A stretch of 64,000 nt of DNA from Erysipelotrichaceae bacterium (GTDB lineage Bacteria > Bacillota_I > Bacilli_A > Erysipelotrichales > Erysipelotrichaceae): the NCBI GenBank assembly GCA_017432005.1, contig JAFRKA010000021.1:153403-217402 (forward strand), in the 5' to 3' direction. The translations under genes were made by a program, and so were the position numbers. The notes beneath the pieces are model-generated. The model did no database searches, was not told the DNA's origin, and saw only the letters and a program-made list of their open reading frames with translations. Position 1 is the stretch's first letter; each line of letters opens with the position of its first letter. Below are positions 8,819-18,054 of the stretch, piece by piece.

Positions 8819-9634
8819 TTAAATCAAACCATTTTTATGCAGAAAATCATAAACACCCAGTTCGTTGACGCTGGAAGTATGAAGTTCAAACTGCGGTTTG
8901 AGATAATCCGGTGCATTCTCCATCAGCACGCCGGTCGTCGCTTTCAGCATCTCCACATCATTGCCATTGTCACCAAAGCTCAGGATCTGCGTCATATCGC
9001 ATCCCAGTATCTCTGATAATACTTCGCATGATTTTGCCTTGCTTATGCCTTTCGGAGCGATCTCAAAACAGTACGGTGATGAGAAATTGCCATTGAAGGC
9101 GGAAAGATCGACTGAACTGATGAACTCCTCTTCCCGAGACCGGTCTTTCTTCGTATTCAATACAAGAAGTTTGCTGCGCGGAATATCATTCTTCTGAAAA
9201 TCGTAAACGGTCGGCTCCAGCCAGCGAGCTGCCAGCCATTGCTTAAGTTCATCAGATTCGATCTTTCTGTTGATCAGAGATTTATCTCCGTCATACATGA
9301 TCAGATGTAGGTAATCCTTGTCCAATACTCTGGCCAGGTATCTTATCTCTTCAACTTCTAGAGGAAACATGATCTTCGTTTCATCTTTCTTCACATCCAT
9401 GATCTCTGAACCGTTGCAGCCAAAGACATAATCGAGTTCGATATCGTCAAAGACACTTCTGAAAGCCTTCAGGCCTAGAAAACACGGACGTCCAGAAGCC
9501 AGACATATGATGTAGCCGTTTTCCTTCAGTTTTCTCAAAGCTGTTCTTGTATATTCAGTGACTGAATAATCAAAATCGATCAGTGTCCCGTCAAAATCAA
9601 ATGCGACAGCCTTTATATGATCACGGTAGTTCAC
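8819..9634 (-). CDS. HAD-superfamily phosphatase, Cof type
   Basis: 271 residues. Motif I is AFDFDGTLIDFD (nucleophile D13, acid D15). Motif II lies in ICLASGRP, K-bearing motif III is in GISKAKSCE, and motif IV is SFGDNGNDVEML near the C-terminus. The C2B-type cap between motifs II and III marks the Cof family, which dephosphorylates sugar phosphates, flavin precursors or pyridoxal phosphate. The substrate cannot be read from sequence. It overlaps the trmD 3' end by 14 bases, so it belongs to the rimM-trmD transcript. Confidence 0.85.
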   Translation of the reverse strand: MNYRDHIKAVAFDFDGTLIDFDYSVTEYTRTALRKLKENGYIICLASGRPCFLGLKAFRSVFDDIELDYVFGCNGSEIMDVKKDETKIMFPLEVEEIRYLARVLDKDYLHLIMYDGDKSLINRKIESDELKQWLAARWLEPTVYDFQKNDIPRSKLLVLNTKKDRSREEEFISSVDLSAFNGNFSSPYCFEIAPKGISKAKSCEVLSEILGCDMTQILSFGDNGNDVEMLKATTGVLMENAPDYLKPQFELHTSSVNELGVYDFLHKNGLI

Positions 9635-10346
9635 TGACTATCTCTCCCAGTAGTTCTCTTTCCTCTTGAGTATACTCATGATTATCCAGCAGATCAGGAC
9701 GATTAAGCAGCGTCTCCTTCAGAGCCATCTTCAGATTGTATCTTCTGATCTCCTTGTGATTGCCGTTCTGCAAGACGTCAGGGACCCGATCGCCGTTGTA
9801 TTCGACAGGCCGGGTATATTGCGGATATTCAAGCAGTCCTTCATTGAATGATTCCTCTTTCAGAGAATCGGCAGAAATGCCTTCATCAAGAAGTCTCAGG
9901 ATCCCGTCGATCAAAACCATTGAGGGAAGTTCTCCTCCGGTCAGTACATAATCACCGATACTGACTTTTTCATCGACATAGCGTTCAAAACGATGATCGA
10001 TACCTTCATAGTGACCGCAGACGATCACGAGTTCATCCATCTTTGAAAAACGGATGAGATCATCCTGTTTAAGCGGTCTGGCTTTTGGTGAAGTCAGAAC
10101 CGTATATGTATAGTCATTGCTTATATTGTCCAAAAGTGCTCTGTGCAGTACATCGACCTTCATCAGCATCCCTGCTCCGCCGCCATAAGGCGTGTCATCG
10201 ACGTGATGATGTTTGTCCAGAGAATAGTCACGGATATTGACGATCTTTATCTGCGCAAGTCCTCTATCGATGATGCGGCTGATGATCGATGTATGCAGAA
10301 AACCTTCATACATCTCCGGAAAGATGGTCAGAACGGTTATCTTCAT
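9621..10346 (-). CDS. trmD: tRNA (guanine-37-N1)-methyltransferase
   Basis: 241 residues. It methylates G37 of tRNAs reading CNN and some other codons, preventing frameshifts. SPOUT trefoil-knot motifs are present: DTPYGGGAGM, VCGHYEGIDHRFERYVDE and SIGDYVLTGGELPSM. The start has a GGAAGG ribosome site inside the rimM tail and overlaps rimM by four bases. Confidence 0.96.
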   Translation of the reverse strand: MKITVLTIFPEMYEGFLHTSIISRIIDRGLAQIKIVNIRDYSLDKHHHVDDTPYGGGAGMLMKVDVLHRALLDNISNDYTYTVLTSPKARPLKQDDLIRFSKMDELVIVCGHYEGIDHRFERYVDEKVSIGDYVLTGGELPSMVLIDGILRLLDEGISADSLKEESFNEGLLEYPQYTRPVEYNGDRVPDVLQNGNHKEIRRYNLKMALKETLLNRPDLLDNHEYTQEERELLGEIVSELP

Positions 10347-10843
10347 AAAAGACCTTCCATCTTTCTGATATCGATACGTTTCTTTTCAAGATCGACATTC
10401 TCGATGAACACTTCAAGAAAAGGAACCAGATATTCTTTCTGATCTTCTTCTTTGCGTATGCGCAGATTATTGTTGCGGATGCCTTCCTCGACTCTCAAGA
10501 CTTTGCCTACAAGTTCACCTTCGACATAGACATCGAGATCACGCAGATCGGAAAAATAGTATTCGCCCTGCTTCAAAGGAGGGATATCCTTCTTGGCCTT
10601 GTAGATAAACATATTCTTGTATTTCTCGACCAGATTGATGTCTTCATGATCCTTGAATGAGACCAGCAGGAATCCTTTATGACTGCGGCAGCTGTTCACG
10701 GTAAAAGGAAGATATTCTTCTCCGACATAGACGGTCGAATCTTTCGCAAATCTTTCCTTGACGAAATCCGTACAGGAAGCGATCTTAAGTTCTCCTTTGA
10801 TCCCGAAAGTGTTGATGATCTTGCCTATAATTACGTAATCCAT
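10343..10843 (-). CDS. rimM: Ribosome maturation factor RimM
   Basis: 166 residues, normal length. RimM binds S19 and helps 30S head assembly. The N-terminal barrel begins IIGKIINTFGIKGELKI and the PRC-like C-terminal barrel includes YYFSDLRDLDVYVEGELVG. The ATG has no Shine-Dalgarno. TATAAT ends exactly six bases before it, and the khpA terminator lies immediately upstream, so rimM-trmD-HAD probably starts from a leaderless mRNA. Confidence 0.94.
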   Translation of the reverse strand: MDYVIIGKIINTFGIKGELKIASCTDFVKERFAKDSTVYVGEEYLPFTVNSCRSHKGFLLVSFKDHEDINLVEKYKNMFIYKAKKDIPPLKQGEYYFSDLRDLDVYVEGELVGKVLRVEEGIRNNNLRIRKEEDQKEYLVPFLEVFIENVDLEKKRIDIRKMEGLL

Positions 10844-10849
10844 GAAATT

Positions 10850-10855
10850 ATTATA
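10850..10855 (-). promoter_or_regulatory. -10 box for rimM, leaderless spacing
   Basis: TATAAT, then AATTTC, then ATG: six bases between box and start codon put +1 on the A of ATG. It directly follows the khpA terminator T-tract. No clear -35. Confidence 0.65.
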
Positions 10856-10883
10856 TTAAAAAAGAGATGAATTATCATCTCTT
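10856..10883 (-). terminator. khpA terminator
   Basis: Stem AGAGATGA/TCATCTCT with an AATT-type loop, followed by six T. It begins at the khpA stop codon. Confidence 0.85.
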
Positions 10884-11130
10884 ATAGAGCCTCAAATTTG
10901 ATCGAAATCCTCTTGTTTTCGATTTTCGAAGCAACCTGCAACATTTGACGAATCGAATTGGCCATTGAACCCTTCTTGCCGATAAGTCTCGCGATGTCCT
11001 CACTAGGTGCATAGACATACAGCAGAAGCTCATTTTCATTCAGACTTTCCATCTGTTTGACCATGACTGATTCTGTGTCAGAACATAAAGGCTTGACGAT
11101 GTTCAACAGTACTTTTTCCAGATCGATCAT
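10882..11130 (-). CDS. khpA: KH-domain RNA-binding protein KhpA (YlqC)
   Basis: 82 residues, a single type-II KH domain with the RNA-binding loop GKKG at 51-54 (ARLIGKKGSMANSIRQ). KhpA acts with KhpB/EloR in RNA binding and cell-elongation control in Firmicutes. Its ATG follows the rpsP stop directly, as in the conserved rpsP-ylqC pair. Confidence 0.93.
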   Translation of the reverse strand: MIDLEKVLLNIVKPLCSDTESVMVKQMESLNENELLLYVYAPSEDIARLIGKKGSMANSIRQMLQVASKIENKRISIKFEAL

Positions 11131-11400
11131 TTACTTGCTTTTCTTTGCGTCGTTGAATTTCTTCATGATGCCGTTCTTAGCCAGAATGCTGCGAACTGTA
11201 TCAGAAGGAACAGCGCCTTTATTTAACCAGTTTAATGCTTTTTCTTCGTCAACGTTGATGATTGCGGGATTCTTTGTCGGATCATAAGTTCCGATCGTTT
11301 CGATATCTCTTCCGTCTCTAGGAGCTCTGGAATCAGCAGCTACGATACGGTAGAAAGGAACTTTTTTGGCACCCATTCTCTTTAATCTTAACTTAACCAT
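11131..11400 (-). CDS. rpsP: 30S ribosomal protein S16
   Basis: 89 residues from [20 protein letters not shown], a textbook S16 N-terminus. AAGGAGG lies seven bases upstream and fixes the start at 11400. An in-frame ATG at 11475 would extend into the terminator of the previous gene and was rejected. S16 is needed for 30S assembly. Confidence 0.97.
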   Translation of the reverse strand: MVKLRLKRMGAKKVPFYRIVAADSRAPRDGRDIETIGTYDPTKNPAIINVDEEKALNWLNKGAVPSDTVRSILAKNGIMKKFNDAKKSK

Positions 11401-11437
11401 AATTTCCTCCTTTTTTACTGCTCTACTATAATTGCAT

Positions 11438-11473
11438 AAAAAAACAATAGAGTCAAGTATTTTTACTTGACTC
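11438..11473 (-). terminator. Terminator of the SRAP gene
   Basis: Ten-base-pair stem GAGTCAAGTA/TACTTGACTC with a four-base loop, followed after TATTG by seven T, just after the stop at 11475. Confidence 0.85.
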
Positions 11474-11474
11474 A

Positions 11475-12017
11475 TTAAAACAGTTTTATCTCATTATCTT
11501 CCCTGCGGAAGCTGAGTTTCTTATTGCTGAAGATCATATCTTCGTTATGTACATATTTAAGCATCTCTTCCTGATTCATGATCAACGGCTTGCGGTCATG
11601 TACTTTTGCGAACTCTTCATCAGCAGCTTCAGTGATGATCAGCAGTTCATTCTTGTCATTGAAGATACAGGCCAGATAGATGTATTCTTCATCGGTTGAG
11701 ACATAATACTTGTTTTTGTCTTTATCCCATTCATAGAAACCGTTGCAGATGACGGCACAGCGACGATTGCGCATTTCCCTGTATGAAGGTCTGTCCGCCA
11801 GCGATTCGCTTCTGGCATTGATCTGCAGATTTTTGTTTTTTATGCCCCATTTCATGACACTTAGATCGATCTTTGCCTCGACAGGTATGATGCACAGTAC
11901 TTTGTCATCAGGAAAAATCTCGCCTTCCTTATAGACGAGATTCAGTCTTTCCGCTCTTTCTCTTATCTGCCTCCCCTTTTTACCGGGCAGGATCCCGAAA
12001 TGATATCTTCCGCACAT
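11475..12017 (-). CDS. SRAP-domain DNA-protein crosslinking protein (YedK/HMCES family)
   Basis: 180 residues. SRAP proteins shield abasic sites in single-stranded DNA by forming a thiazolidine crosslink through Cys2. The needed residues are visible: MCGRYHF (Cys2 after Met removal), [15 protein letters not shown] and VHDRKPLIM. The family is often SOS-linked, but no LexA-like box was recognised here. The ATG lies one base after the ffh stop (TGATATG), so it is co-transcribed with ffh. It separates ffh from rpsP, which are adjacent in Bacillus. Confidence 0.9.
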   Translation of the reverse strand: MCGRYHFGILPGKKGRQIRERAERLNLVYKEGEIFPDDKVLCIIPVEAKIDLSVMKWGIKNKNLQINARSESLADRPSYREMRNRRCAVICNGFYEWDKDKNKYYVSTDEEYIYLACIFNDKNELLIITEAADEEFAKVHDRKPLIMNQEEMLKYVHNEDMIFSNKKLSFRREDNEIKLF

Positions 12018-12018
12018 A

Positions 12019-13332
12019 TCACATTCTGAACAGTGACTTCATCGAAGACATGTTCTTGAACAGTTTCTTCATTTTATCGTATTGATTGCACAGTTTATTG
12101 ACCTGATCGACAGTCGTACCGGATCCTTTGGCTATCCTTCTTTTATGTGATGAACGCATGATCGAAGGATCGTTACGTTCTTCCGGTGTCATGGACTGGA
12201 TGATGGCTCTGATCCTTTTCAGTTCGGCATCGGCATCCGCGTCATTTATCGCGTTCGCCATATCGGACATGCCCGGCATCATCTTTATGATCGAAGAAAG
12301 AGGACCGATCTTGCGGGACTGTTCGATGGAGTTGAGCAGATCATCCATCGTGAACTTTCCATCCATGAGATGACTGGCAGTCTCTTCGGCCTTTTTCATA
12401 TCCATCTCTTCCTGAGCTTTCTCGACGAAAGAGACGATATCGCCCATACCCAGGATCCTCTGAGCGAGCCTTTCCGGATGGAAGGTCTCGATATCAGAGA
12501 TCTTTTCACCGACACCAGTAAACTTGATTGGCACACCGGTCACGGCTTTGACTGACAGAGCTGCACCGCCCTTGGAATCACCGTCGAATTTGGTAAGGAT
12601 CAGTCCCGTCACCTGCAGCAGTTCATTGAAAGCATTGGCGACATTCACGATATCCTGACCTGTCAGGGCATCGACTGTCAGCAGGATCTCCTGAGGCTCA
12701 ATCATATCCTTGATATCCTTGAGTTCCTGCATCAGTTCTTCATCTATCTGCAGACGGCCAGCCGTATCGATCAGTGCCGTATCATAGCCGTTCTTTTTGG
12801 CGTATTCGATACCGTTACTGATCTGAGTCAGTACCGGAACATCTGTTCCTTCGGAATAGACTTCCGTATCGATCTGTTTTCCAAGCGTCTGTAACTGCTC
12901 AATGGCAGCCGGTCTGATGATATCACCGGCAATCATGATCGGTTTGCGTCCCTGTTTCTTCAGCAGATTGGCAAGTTTGGCGACCTGTGTGGTCTTACCT
13001 GTACCCTGAAGACCGACGACCATTATCGAAGTCAGACCTTCATCCGCAAAGTTGAGACTGTTGTCTTCATCTCCCAGCAGGTTGATGATCTCATCATGAA
13101 CGATCTTTACGAGCAGCTGGCCAGGTTCAACGGCGTTCAGAACATCATGACCGATCGATTCCTGACGGATCTTTTCCAGAAAATCTTTGACGACCTTGTA
13201 GTTGACATCGGATTCCAGTAAAGCGACTCTTATCTCTTTAAGAGTCTCTTCCATATTACGTTCAGACAGTTTACCCTTGCCCTGAACATTGCGCAGTGTC
13301 TTTGTCAGTTTTTCCTGTAATGAATCAAACAT
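12019..13332 (-). CDS. ffh: Signal recognition particle GTPase Ffh
   Basis: 437 residues. Ffh binds signal sequences at the ribosome and docks with FtsY for co-translational targeting. The N domain leads into the G domain: P-loop GLQGTGKTT (107-115), DTAGRLQIDEELM, TKFDGDSKGGAAL. The methionine-rich M domain begins near residue 300 and ends MKSLFRM. No Shine-Dalgarno is seen; TATAAT lies six bases before the ATG. The ylxM partner often found upstream is absent; ssb lies upstream behind a terminator. Confidence 0.96.
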   Translation of the reverse strand: MFDSLQEKLTKTLRNVQGKGKLSERNMEETLKEIRVALLESDVNYKVVKDFLEKIRQESIGHDVLNAVEPGQLLVKIVHDEIINLLGDEDNSLNFADEGLTSIMVVGLQGTGKTTQVAKLANLLKKQGRKPIMIAGDIIRPAAIEQLQTLGKQIDTEVYSEGTDVPVLTQISNGIEYAKKNGYDTALIDTAGRLQIDEELMQELKDIKDMIEPQEILLTVDALTGQDIVNVANAFNELLQVTGLILTKFDGDSKGGAALSVKAVTGVPIKFTGVGEKISDIETFHPERLAQRILGMGDIVSFVEKAQEEMDMKKAEETASHLMDGKFTMDDLLNSIEQSRKIGPLSSIIKMMPGMSDMANAINDADADAELKRIRAIIQSMTPEERNDPSIMRSSHKRRIAKGSGTTVDQVNKLCNQYDKMKKLFKNMSSMKSLFRM

Positions 13333-13338
13333 GCTTCT

Positions 13339-13344
13339 ATTATA
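13339..13344 (-). promoter_or_regulatory. -10 box for ffh, leaderless spacing
   Basis: TATAAT, then AGAAGC, then ATG (six bases). It is about 17 bases after the ssb terminator T-tract; no canonical -35. Confidence 0.65.
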
Positions 13345-13360
13345 TTACAATTGCAGGACT

Positions 13361-13383
13361 TAAAAAGAGCTTTTCAGCTCTTT
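13361..13383 (-). terminator. ssb terminator
   Basis: Stem AAAGAGCT/AGCTCTTT with loop GAAA, followed by TTTTT, starting at the ssb stop. Confidence 0.85.
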
Positions 13384-13386
13384 CTT

Positions 13387-13677
13387 CTAGACGAAACTTA
13401 CAGTGTTGCCCAATAATCTGACATTGCAGTACTGGACACCGTCTTTTTCGTAATTGTTGGCCTGAAGCTTGCCGCAGACGCCGATATTCTGATCGATCTT
13501 ATACTCGTTTTCAGCAAGATTTCTGAATACGGCGATCTCGTATATCTCAGAAGTTTCTTCCTGATCTCTGGCATTCTTATCGACCGATATCTTCAAACGG
13601 CAATATCTGGTCCCGTTGGCTGTTTCGCCTCTTTCCGGTTCGCTGATGATGCGACCCATGAGGTAAAAACCGTTCAT
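13387..13677 (-). CDS. ssb: Short single-stranded DNA-binding protein
   Basis: 96 residues from MNGFYLMGRIISEPE. An AAAGGAGG site six bases upstream sets this start rather than the upstream in-frame ATG at 13707. The protein is one OB fold (RYCRLKISVDKN, EIAVFRNLAENEY, VCGKLQANNYEKDG). It lacks the disordered linker and acidic DDDIPF-like tail that recruit repair partners. It therefore resembles the short accessory SSB (SsbB/YwpH) rather than the replicative one. Confidence 0.85.
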   Translation of the reverse strand: MNGFYLMGRIISEPERGETANGTRYCRLKISVDKNARDQEETSEIYEIAVFRNLAENEYKIDQNIGVCGKLQANNYEKDGVQYCNVRLLGNTVSFV

Positions 13678-13780
13678 ATACCTCCTTTCCGTTACTTGCA
13701 TACTCACTGTAACATCTTTGAAGGCTTATTCATTCTCATAATCCTCTCATTTTCCTATCAAAATACTCTCATTCTTCAGA

Positions 13781-13808
13781 AAACAAAAGATCGGAATGTT
13801 CCGATCTT
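13781..13808 (-). terminator. ftsK terminator
   Basis: Perfect ten-base-pair stem AAGATCGGAA/TTCCGATCTT with a two-base loop, then TTGTTTT, overlapping the ftsK stop by two bases. Confidence 0.85.
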
Positions 13809-16233
13809 ATTCATCTTCATCTTCTTTAAGATACACTTCCCGCGGTTTTGAACCGTTGGCCGGACCGATGATACCGCGGTCCTCAAGCGTATCGATCAGT
13901 CTTGCCGCTCTGTTATAGCCTATTCCAAAGCGGCGCTGCAGCAAAGATGTCGAAGCTTTCTGCTGAGCTCTTACGAACTCTACGACATCATCATACAGCG
14001 AATCCTGAGAATCCGCATTGACACTATTGGCTGACATGACGGTCGTTCCGTTCATATTGGTCAGGAATTCAAAATATGAGTCTTCATAATCAGGTTTAGC
14101 CTGTGCTTTGATATATTTGGTGATCTTGTTGATCTCTCTGTCAGTCACATAGACGCCCTGCATACGGATCGGCGCTGTCTCTCCCTGCGGATAATACAGC
14201 ATATCGCCGTTGCCCAGAAGTCTTTCTGCACCGGTCTGATCAAGGATCGTCCTGGAATCGATCGATGAAGCGACAGCGAAAGAGATACGTGAAGGTATAT
14301 TGGATTTGATCAGTCCGGTGATGACATCTGTAGAAGGACGCTGAGTCGCAACGATCAGATGGATACCGGAAGCACGTGCCAGTTGGGTGATACGCTGGAT
14401 GGAAAGTTCGACATCCTTGCCGGCAATGGCCATCAGATCAGCCAGCTCATCGATGATGACGACCATGTATGGAAGTCTTTTCATCGGTTCTTCACCTTCT
14501 TTGAGGTTCTGATTGTATTCCTCGACAAAACTGTTGAAGCCATCGATATTCCTTACTCCGGCTGTCGCAAAAGCATCATATCTTTCTTCCATCAGCACGA
14601 CGATCTTCTTGAGCATGTTTGAAGCCATCTGAGCATCGTCGATGATCGGCCACAGAAGATGCGGTATATCCTTGTATGACGTGAATTCGACTTTTTTAGG
14701 ATCGACCAGTACCAGTTTGACATTATCAGGATTGGTCCTGAGCAGGAATGAGATGATGATACTGTTGATACATACCGATTTACCAGAACCGGTAGCACCA
14801 GCGATCAGAAGATGCGGCATCTTAGTCAGATCACAATAGACAGGCTTACCCATAAGATCCTTGCCCAGAGCAAAAAGAAGTTCGATCTTGCGCTTGTCTG
14901 CCGGGATCGCTTTCATCAGATCCAGCATCCTTACCGGTATCGGTTCAACGTTTGGTATCTCGATACCGACAGCGCTTCGGCCTGGTATCGGTGCTTCGAT
15001 TCGAATATCCTTGGCTGCCAGTTCCATCTTGATATTGTCAGAGATATTCATGATCTTGTTTATCTTGACGGAAGAATCCGGTTTGATCTCGAATTTGGTG
15101 ACGGAAGGACCGATGTATGTATTCAGCAAAGTAGCTTCGATACCGAAGTTGCTCAGGATCTCGATCACTTTTTCACCCTTGACTGCCGCTGAAGTCTTGT
15201 TCACAGTGGATGTACTTGATGTAGAAGCATCCAGAAAATCTTCATATGGTTTAGGCAGATGGTAATGCGAATTGCCTTTCTTAGCTCTTAAAGTACGCGG
15301 TTTATCTTCGCTTACGATCTCGTCTTTTACCTGTTCCGGCGTCTGTTCGACGCTGTTTTTTTTGACTTTCTTCTTGCGCTTACGTGTCCCGTAGATCTCT
15401 TTATCATTAAGATTTATGAAGGTCGGAGATTTCGATAAAACATAGTCATGTTCATGAGGAACGGTGATCGGCTCTTCGACTTCGATCTCGATATATTCTT
15501 CTTCCTGCGCTTTCTTCGCTGCTTCAAGCTCTTCCTGTTTCTTGCGCTGAGCCTCTTCCTCTTCAGCTAATCTGGCTATCTCTTCAGCCAGACGGGCTCT
15601 TCTTTCTTCCTCGGCTCTGGCGGCAGCTGCCTTTTCTTCAGCCCGGCGTTTCTTAAACTCTTCACGTTTTGAAGAGATGCCGTTTCTGGTATCGTCATAG
15701 ATGCTCCTGTAAACTCCTCCCGGAATGATGAGGATCGCCGCAATGATCATCGCTACGATGATGATGATCAGTGTGCCCTGTCTAGAAGTCAGCGTTGAAA
15801 AGACGACATAGAGGAAATAACCCAATACGCCGCCTGATTTCGGCAGGATCTCTTTAGAGAAAACAGCTTTGAAATTATCACTGATATAGGCTGAGAGTCT
15901 GGCAAAATTAACTACATCATTAAGGATATAGGCATAAAGCAGGATCACTGTGATATTCAAAACGACAAGACCGATGACAATCCTGATCGAAGCAGGATAG
16001 CGGTCCTTGAAAAACAGTGCATAGATGCCATAGGAAAACAGTGTCAGGATCGGCACTGTATATAATGAACCCAATATATATGTCAGGATATTGCTGGAGA
16101 TGACTCCAAACAGACCCATCTTTGTGATTGTAAAGAAGATCAGAACAGCCAGCAGAATCGAGGCGATGAGCCACCCCACTCTGCTGGAATCAGAAACTGT
16201 TTCTTTTGTTTCCTTCTTAGCTTTCTTTGCCAC
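13807..16233 (-). CDS. ftsK: DNA translocase FtsK/SpoIIIE family
   Basis: 808 residues, GTG start with GGGAGAGGAAA upstream. FtsK pumps chromosomal DNA through the closing septum. There are four to five N-terminal membrane segments (between residues 20 and 172). A charged coiled linker (about 185-250, rich in E/K/A) follows. The RecA-like motor has Walker A GATGSGKSVC (479-488) and VVIIDELADLMA. The C-terminal gamma winged helix, which reads KOPS/SRS, spans STSLLQRRFGIGYNRAARL. The gene overlaps rnjB by 17 bases; rnjB near spoIIIE is conserved in Bacillus. The membrane domain makes a soluble plasmid-type homologue unlikely. Confidence 0.95.
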   Translation of the reverse strand: MAKKAKKETKETVSDSSRVGWLIASILLAVLIFFTITKMGLFGVISSNILTYILGSLYTVPILTLFSYGIYALFFKDRYPASIRIVIGLVVLNITVILLYAYILNDVVNFARLSAYISDNFKAVFSKEILPKSGGVLGYFLYVVFSTLTSRQGTLIIIIVAMIIAAILIIPGGVYRSIYDDTRNGISSKREEFKKRRAEEKAAAARAEEERRARLAEEIARLAEEEEAQRKKQEELEAAKKAQEEEYIEIEVEEPITVPHEHDYVLSKSPTFINLNDKEIYGTRKRKKKVKKNSVEQTPEQVKDEIVSEDKPRTLRAKKGNSHYHLPKPYEDFLDASTSSTSTVNKTSAAVKGEKVIEILSNFGIEATLLNTYIGPSVTKFEIKPDSSVKINKIMNISDNIKMELAAKDIRIEAPIPGRSAVGIEIPNVEPIPVRMLDLMKAIPADKRKIELLFALGKDLMGKPVYCDLTKMPHLLIAGATGSGKSVCINSIIISFLLRTNPDNVKLVLVDPKKVEFTSYKDIPHLLWPIIDDAQMASNMLKKIVVLMEERYDAFATAGVRNIDGFNSFVEEYNQNLKEGEEPMKRLPYMVVIIDELADLMAIAGKDVELSIQRITQLARASGIHLIVATQRPSTDVITGLIKSNIPSRISFAVASSIDSRTILDQTGAERLLGNGDMLYYPQGETAPIRMQGVYVTDREINKITKYIKAQAKPDYEDSYFEFLTNMNGTTVMSANSVNADSQDSLYDDVVEFVRAQQKASTSLLQRRFGIGYNRAARLIDTLEDRGIIGPANGSKPREVYLKEDEDE

Positions 16234-17902
16234 TTTCCTCTCCCATATCGATTTCTACGATAGCTGGCAGGATCATCGGAGCTTTACCCGTTGATTTCAG
16301 TACATAACGGGAGATCAGTTCCCTTGCTTCCATCCTTACCGGCATATTCTCGTAGGTATTCTCTTCGACATTCTTTTCGATCGTTGAGATCAGTATATTG
16401 CCGATCTCATTAAGGATATGATCGGCATCTTTCAGGTAGATGACACCCCTTGACTGGATATCCGGTCCGCCGATCACCTTCTTGGTCTTGAAATCAAGGA
16501 CCACACCACAGATTATAGCACCATCTGTGGATAGTTTCTCCCTGTCTCTGAGAACCATACCGGAAACATTGCGCATATCTGAAGAATCGATGGCTCTGTC
16601 TTCCAGTTCGATGAAGTCGCTGGTCGATGCGAGTCGGCCGTTTTCAAACGAAGCAAACTGACCGTTGTCCAGGATGATGATCTTATCAGGAGTATAACCC
16701 ATTTCAACAGCGATGTCTGCATTATTGATCAGATCAGAGTACTCGCCTTTGATCGGCAGATAATACTTCGGTTTGATCATGTACAGCATCATTTTGAGAT
16801 CCTCGATCGAAGCATGCATGGAAAGGACTTCCTTGGCATTTAACTTTACGATATCGACACCGGCTTTATAGAGATCGTTCTCCATCGCGGTCGCATCTTT
16901 TTCCGTACCCGGAACGACCGGTGAAGCGATGACGGTGATATCGTTCTTCTGCAGTTCGATGATATCATCTTCACCGATGGCGATATTGTTCATCAGTTTA
17001 AAGACATCCGTTCCGGAACCGGATACGATACAGACGACATCTTTCATGTCGTTGCGGAATTCTTCCCTGGTGATGATGACATTCTTCGGCAGCTTGTAGT
17101 AGTCGAGTTCATCGACAGTCTTGAGCATCCTCACATGTCCTTCATTGTAGAAGAAGACCTTCTTCTTGTATTTGGCAGCCAGTTCCAGGATCTCCATGAT
17201 CCTGAAAAGATTCTGTCTGTATAAAGTTACGATGATCCTGTTGCCTGTCTCTTCGAACAGATGTTCGATGTGATCGGTGATGCGGTGTTTCGGTGCCGTA
17301 TAGCCGTCACGGTTGGCTCCGGTCGATTCCGACATCAGCACGAGGACATTGTGCTGTCCGATATTGGAGAGCGTATTCAGATCCATCGAGAAAGCTTTGT
17401 TCAGCAGATCATAGTCAAAAACGAATTCTGAAGTATAGACGATCAGGCCGGAATCGGTCTCAAACGCAAATCCGACACCGTCAGCGATCGACTGCATGAC
17501 CGGGAAAGTCCTGATGGAATGCCCGGCTATCTTCAGTTCTTCCTTTCTTTTTATGATATGGATATGTTTGTTTTTGAGTTTATGGCGCTTGAATTCCTCT
17601 TCAAGCAGTCTGGCCGTAAGTGCTGTCGCATAAACATCAGCATCTATCTGCATCAAAAGGTGCGGAAGTGCACTCATGACGTCATCATGGCCATGCGAAA
17701 TGAAAATGCCTTTGATCCTGTCCTTGTGTTCGATAAGGTAGGTAAAATCCGGAATTATATATTCAATACCCAGCTGTTCACTTTCACTGGGATATTTCAG
17801 GCCTGCATCGACCACGAAAATATCGCCATCAATCTCCACCAGGTACATGTTCTTGCCATCTTCGTCAAGACCGCCAAGTGCCATTAAACGTATTTTCTGC
17901 AC
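16217..17902 (-). CDS. rnjB: RNase J2-like protein with degenerate metal site
   Basis: 561 residues, beta-CASP metallo-beta-lactamase fold of RNase J. The metal site is eroded. The usual HGHEDH is HGHDDV (H70, H72, D74 kept; last His is V75). The usual HSIPDS is QSIADG (Q137). The usual GDFK aspartate is E159 (TSEF). The usual PVHGE is PIKGE (K385). Four expected ligands are thus replaced. RNase J2 proteins are known to be weakly active or inactive partners of J1, so I read this as J2. Synteny with ftsK/spoIIIE fits rnjB of Bacillus. The start is GTG with GGAGG nine bases upstream. Confidence 0.85.
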   Translation of the reverse strand: MQKIRLMALGGLDEDGKNMYLVEIDGDIFVVDAGLKYPSESEQLGIEYIIPDFTYLIEHKDRIKGIFISHGHDDVMSALPHLLMQIDADVYATALTARLLEEEFKRHKLKNKHIHIIKRKEELKIAGHSIRTFPVMQSIADGVGFAFETDSGLIVYTSEFVFDYDLLNKAFSMDLNTLSNIGQHNVLVLMSESTGANRDGYTAPKHRITDHIEHLFEETGNRIIVTLYRQNLFRIMEILELAAKYKKKVFFYNEGHVRMLKTVDELDYYKLPKNVIITREEFRNDMKDVVCIVSGSGTDVFKLMNNIAIGEDDIIELQKNDITVIASPVVPGTEKDATAMENDLYKAGVDIVKLNAKEVLSMHASIEDLKMMLYMIKPKYYLPIKGEYSDLINNADIAVEMGYTPDKIIILDNGQFASFENGRLASTSDFIELEDRAIDSSDMRNVSGMVLRDREKLSTDGAIICGVVLDFKTKKVIGGPDIQSRGVIYLKDADHILNEIGNILISTIEKNVEENTYENMPVRMEARELISRYVLKSTGKAPMILPAIVEIDMGEESGKES

Positions 17903-17930
17903 AGATTATATCCTCCAAAACTTTAATGTA

Positions 17931-17959
17931 ATTATATGTTATACAGTATTTATTTTCAA
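17931..17959 (-). promoter_or_regulatory. Sigma-A promoter of rnjB-ftsK
   Basis: TTGAAA (17954-17959), 17-base spacer, TATAAT (17931-17936), 28 bases before the GTG start; a leadered contrast to the leaderless promoters. Confidence 0.8.
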
Positions 17960-18016
17960 TTAGTGAAAGCGTGTTTATACTGCCTGATCTGCTGCTCAAA
18001 CAATAAATGTAAAATG

Positions 18017-18045
18017 AATAAAAAGATCAGAAAATATCTGATCTT
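18017..18045 (-). terminator. Terminator of the ABC-F gene
   Basis: Nine-base-pair stem AAGATCAGA/TCTGATCTT, loop of five, then TTTTTATT, ten bases after the stop. Confidence 0.85.
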
Positions 18046-18054
18046 CAGCGTATG

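Noticed and set aside
14812..15265. Open frames of about 130 codons on the plus strand inside ftsK, and similar ones in ispH-, relA- and aspS-type genes
   Set aside because: They are antisense shadows of well-supported conserved genes, with no ribosome site and biased composition.
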